DNA of 5,498 bases from Caldifarciminota bacterium (GTDB taxonomy: Bacteria; Hydrothermota; Hydrothermia; B15-G9; WFZT01): assembly GCA_026986235.1 (NCBI GenBank), contig JALSOY010000011.1:1-5498 (forward strand), given 5' to 3'. Positions 5,381 to 5,498 of the stretch are shown here, piece after piece (the stretch's first letter is position 1; each line of letters opens with the position of its first letter). Below the pieces are notes generated by a model, which saw only the letters and a program-made list of their open reading frames with translations, made no database searches and was not told where the DNA came from. Position numbers and translations under genes: made by a program.

Positions 5381-5498
5381 ATGAGAAGGATTTTAATTTT
5401 CTTATTAATTTCCCAGCTTGGTGCAAAAAAACTTATAGTAACGAGCGTGAGCCCTTTGAGACTCATAGTAAATGAGATCGTTGACACGGCGGATTTCA
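5381..5498 (+). CDS. znuA: N-terminus of a ZnuA/TroA-like metal ABC transporter substrate-binding protein, cut by the window edge
   Basis: Only 39 codons are visible. The protein begins with a very short export signal (MRR, then hydrophobic ILIFLLISQLG, with a likely cut after LGA). The mature start KKLIVTSVSPLRLIVNEIVDTADF matches the first strand and helix of cluster A-I metal-binding proteins (V-T-S-x-x-P-L-x-x-I-V). These capture Zn2+ or Mn2+ outside the membrane and pass it to an ABC permease. There is no lipobox cysteine, so it would be periplasmic rather than a lipoprotein, which would suit a cell with an outer membrane. GGAGGT (5370-5375), 5 nt before the ATG, supports the start. The metal-ligand histidines lie beyond the edge, so the metal is unknown; permease and ATPase genes would be expected downstream. 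Confidence 0.72.
   Translation, partial: MRRILIFLLISQLGAKKLIVTSVSPLRLIVNEIVDTADF

Overview
This window comes from a bacterium with a compact genome of middling GC content. It uses the bacterial PurS/PurQ form of FGAM synthase, a PyrK-type dihydroorotate dehydrogenase subunit, an initiator tRNA of bacterial type and promoters that resemble the sigma-70 consensus. Arginine is written mostly AGA/AGG, and ATA, TTG and GTG are freely used. These habits are common in thermophilic or deep-branching uncultivated bacteria, but I cannot name a phylum from this sequence alone.

Left half (1-2406), all on the minus strand. Reading in the direction of transcription: an initiator tRNA-fMet gene, a second CAT-anticodon tRNA (most likely elongator Met), then a tightly packed operon. 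The operon holds a short membrane phosphoglycosyl transferase of the bacterial sugar transferase family, PyrK, and MiaB, which runs off the left edge. The three protein genes are joined by TGATG and ATGA stop/start overlaps. A good promoter (TTAACC, 17 bp, TATAAT) lies just upstream of the sugar transferase. The three functions (envelope polysaccharide, pyrimidine synthesis, tRNA thiomethylation) do not share a pathway, and PyrK's partner PyrD is not present here.

Right half (2485-4925), plus strand: a purine operon purC-purS-purQ followed by an inositol-monophosphatase-family gene. Every junction overlaps, by 14, 4 and 4 nt, so translational coupling is likely. purL and purF, common neighbours of these genes, are absent, so the PurL subunit needed by PurS and PurQ must be encoded elsewhere. 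The purC start has no Shine-Dalgarno sequence, and a TATAAT box is placed so that transcription should begin at or very near the ATG. purC therefore looks leaderless.

Right end (4927-5498): a small dimeric alpha/beta-barrel (ABM-like) protein gene on the minus strand, converging on the phosphatase gene with one base between the stop codons. Divergent from it is the start of a ZnuA/TroA-like metal-binding ABC transporter protein, cut by the right edge. Their shared intergenic region holds a 22-bp palindrome that could be an operator.

I see no mobile element, CRISPR array or evident new defence or biosynthetic system. The points most worth a second look are the leaderless purC, the two CAT tRNAs with unusual bases (C1-C72 in the initiator, A32 in the other), the odd gene pairings and the palindrome.
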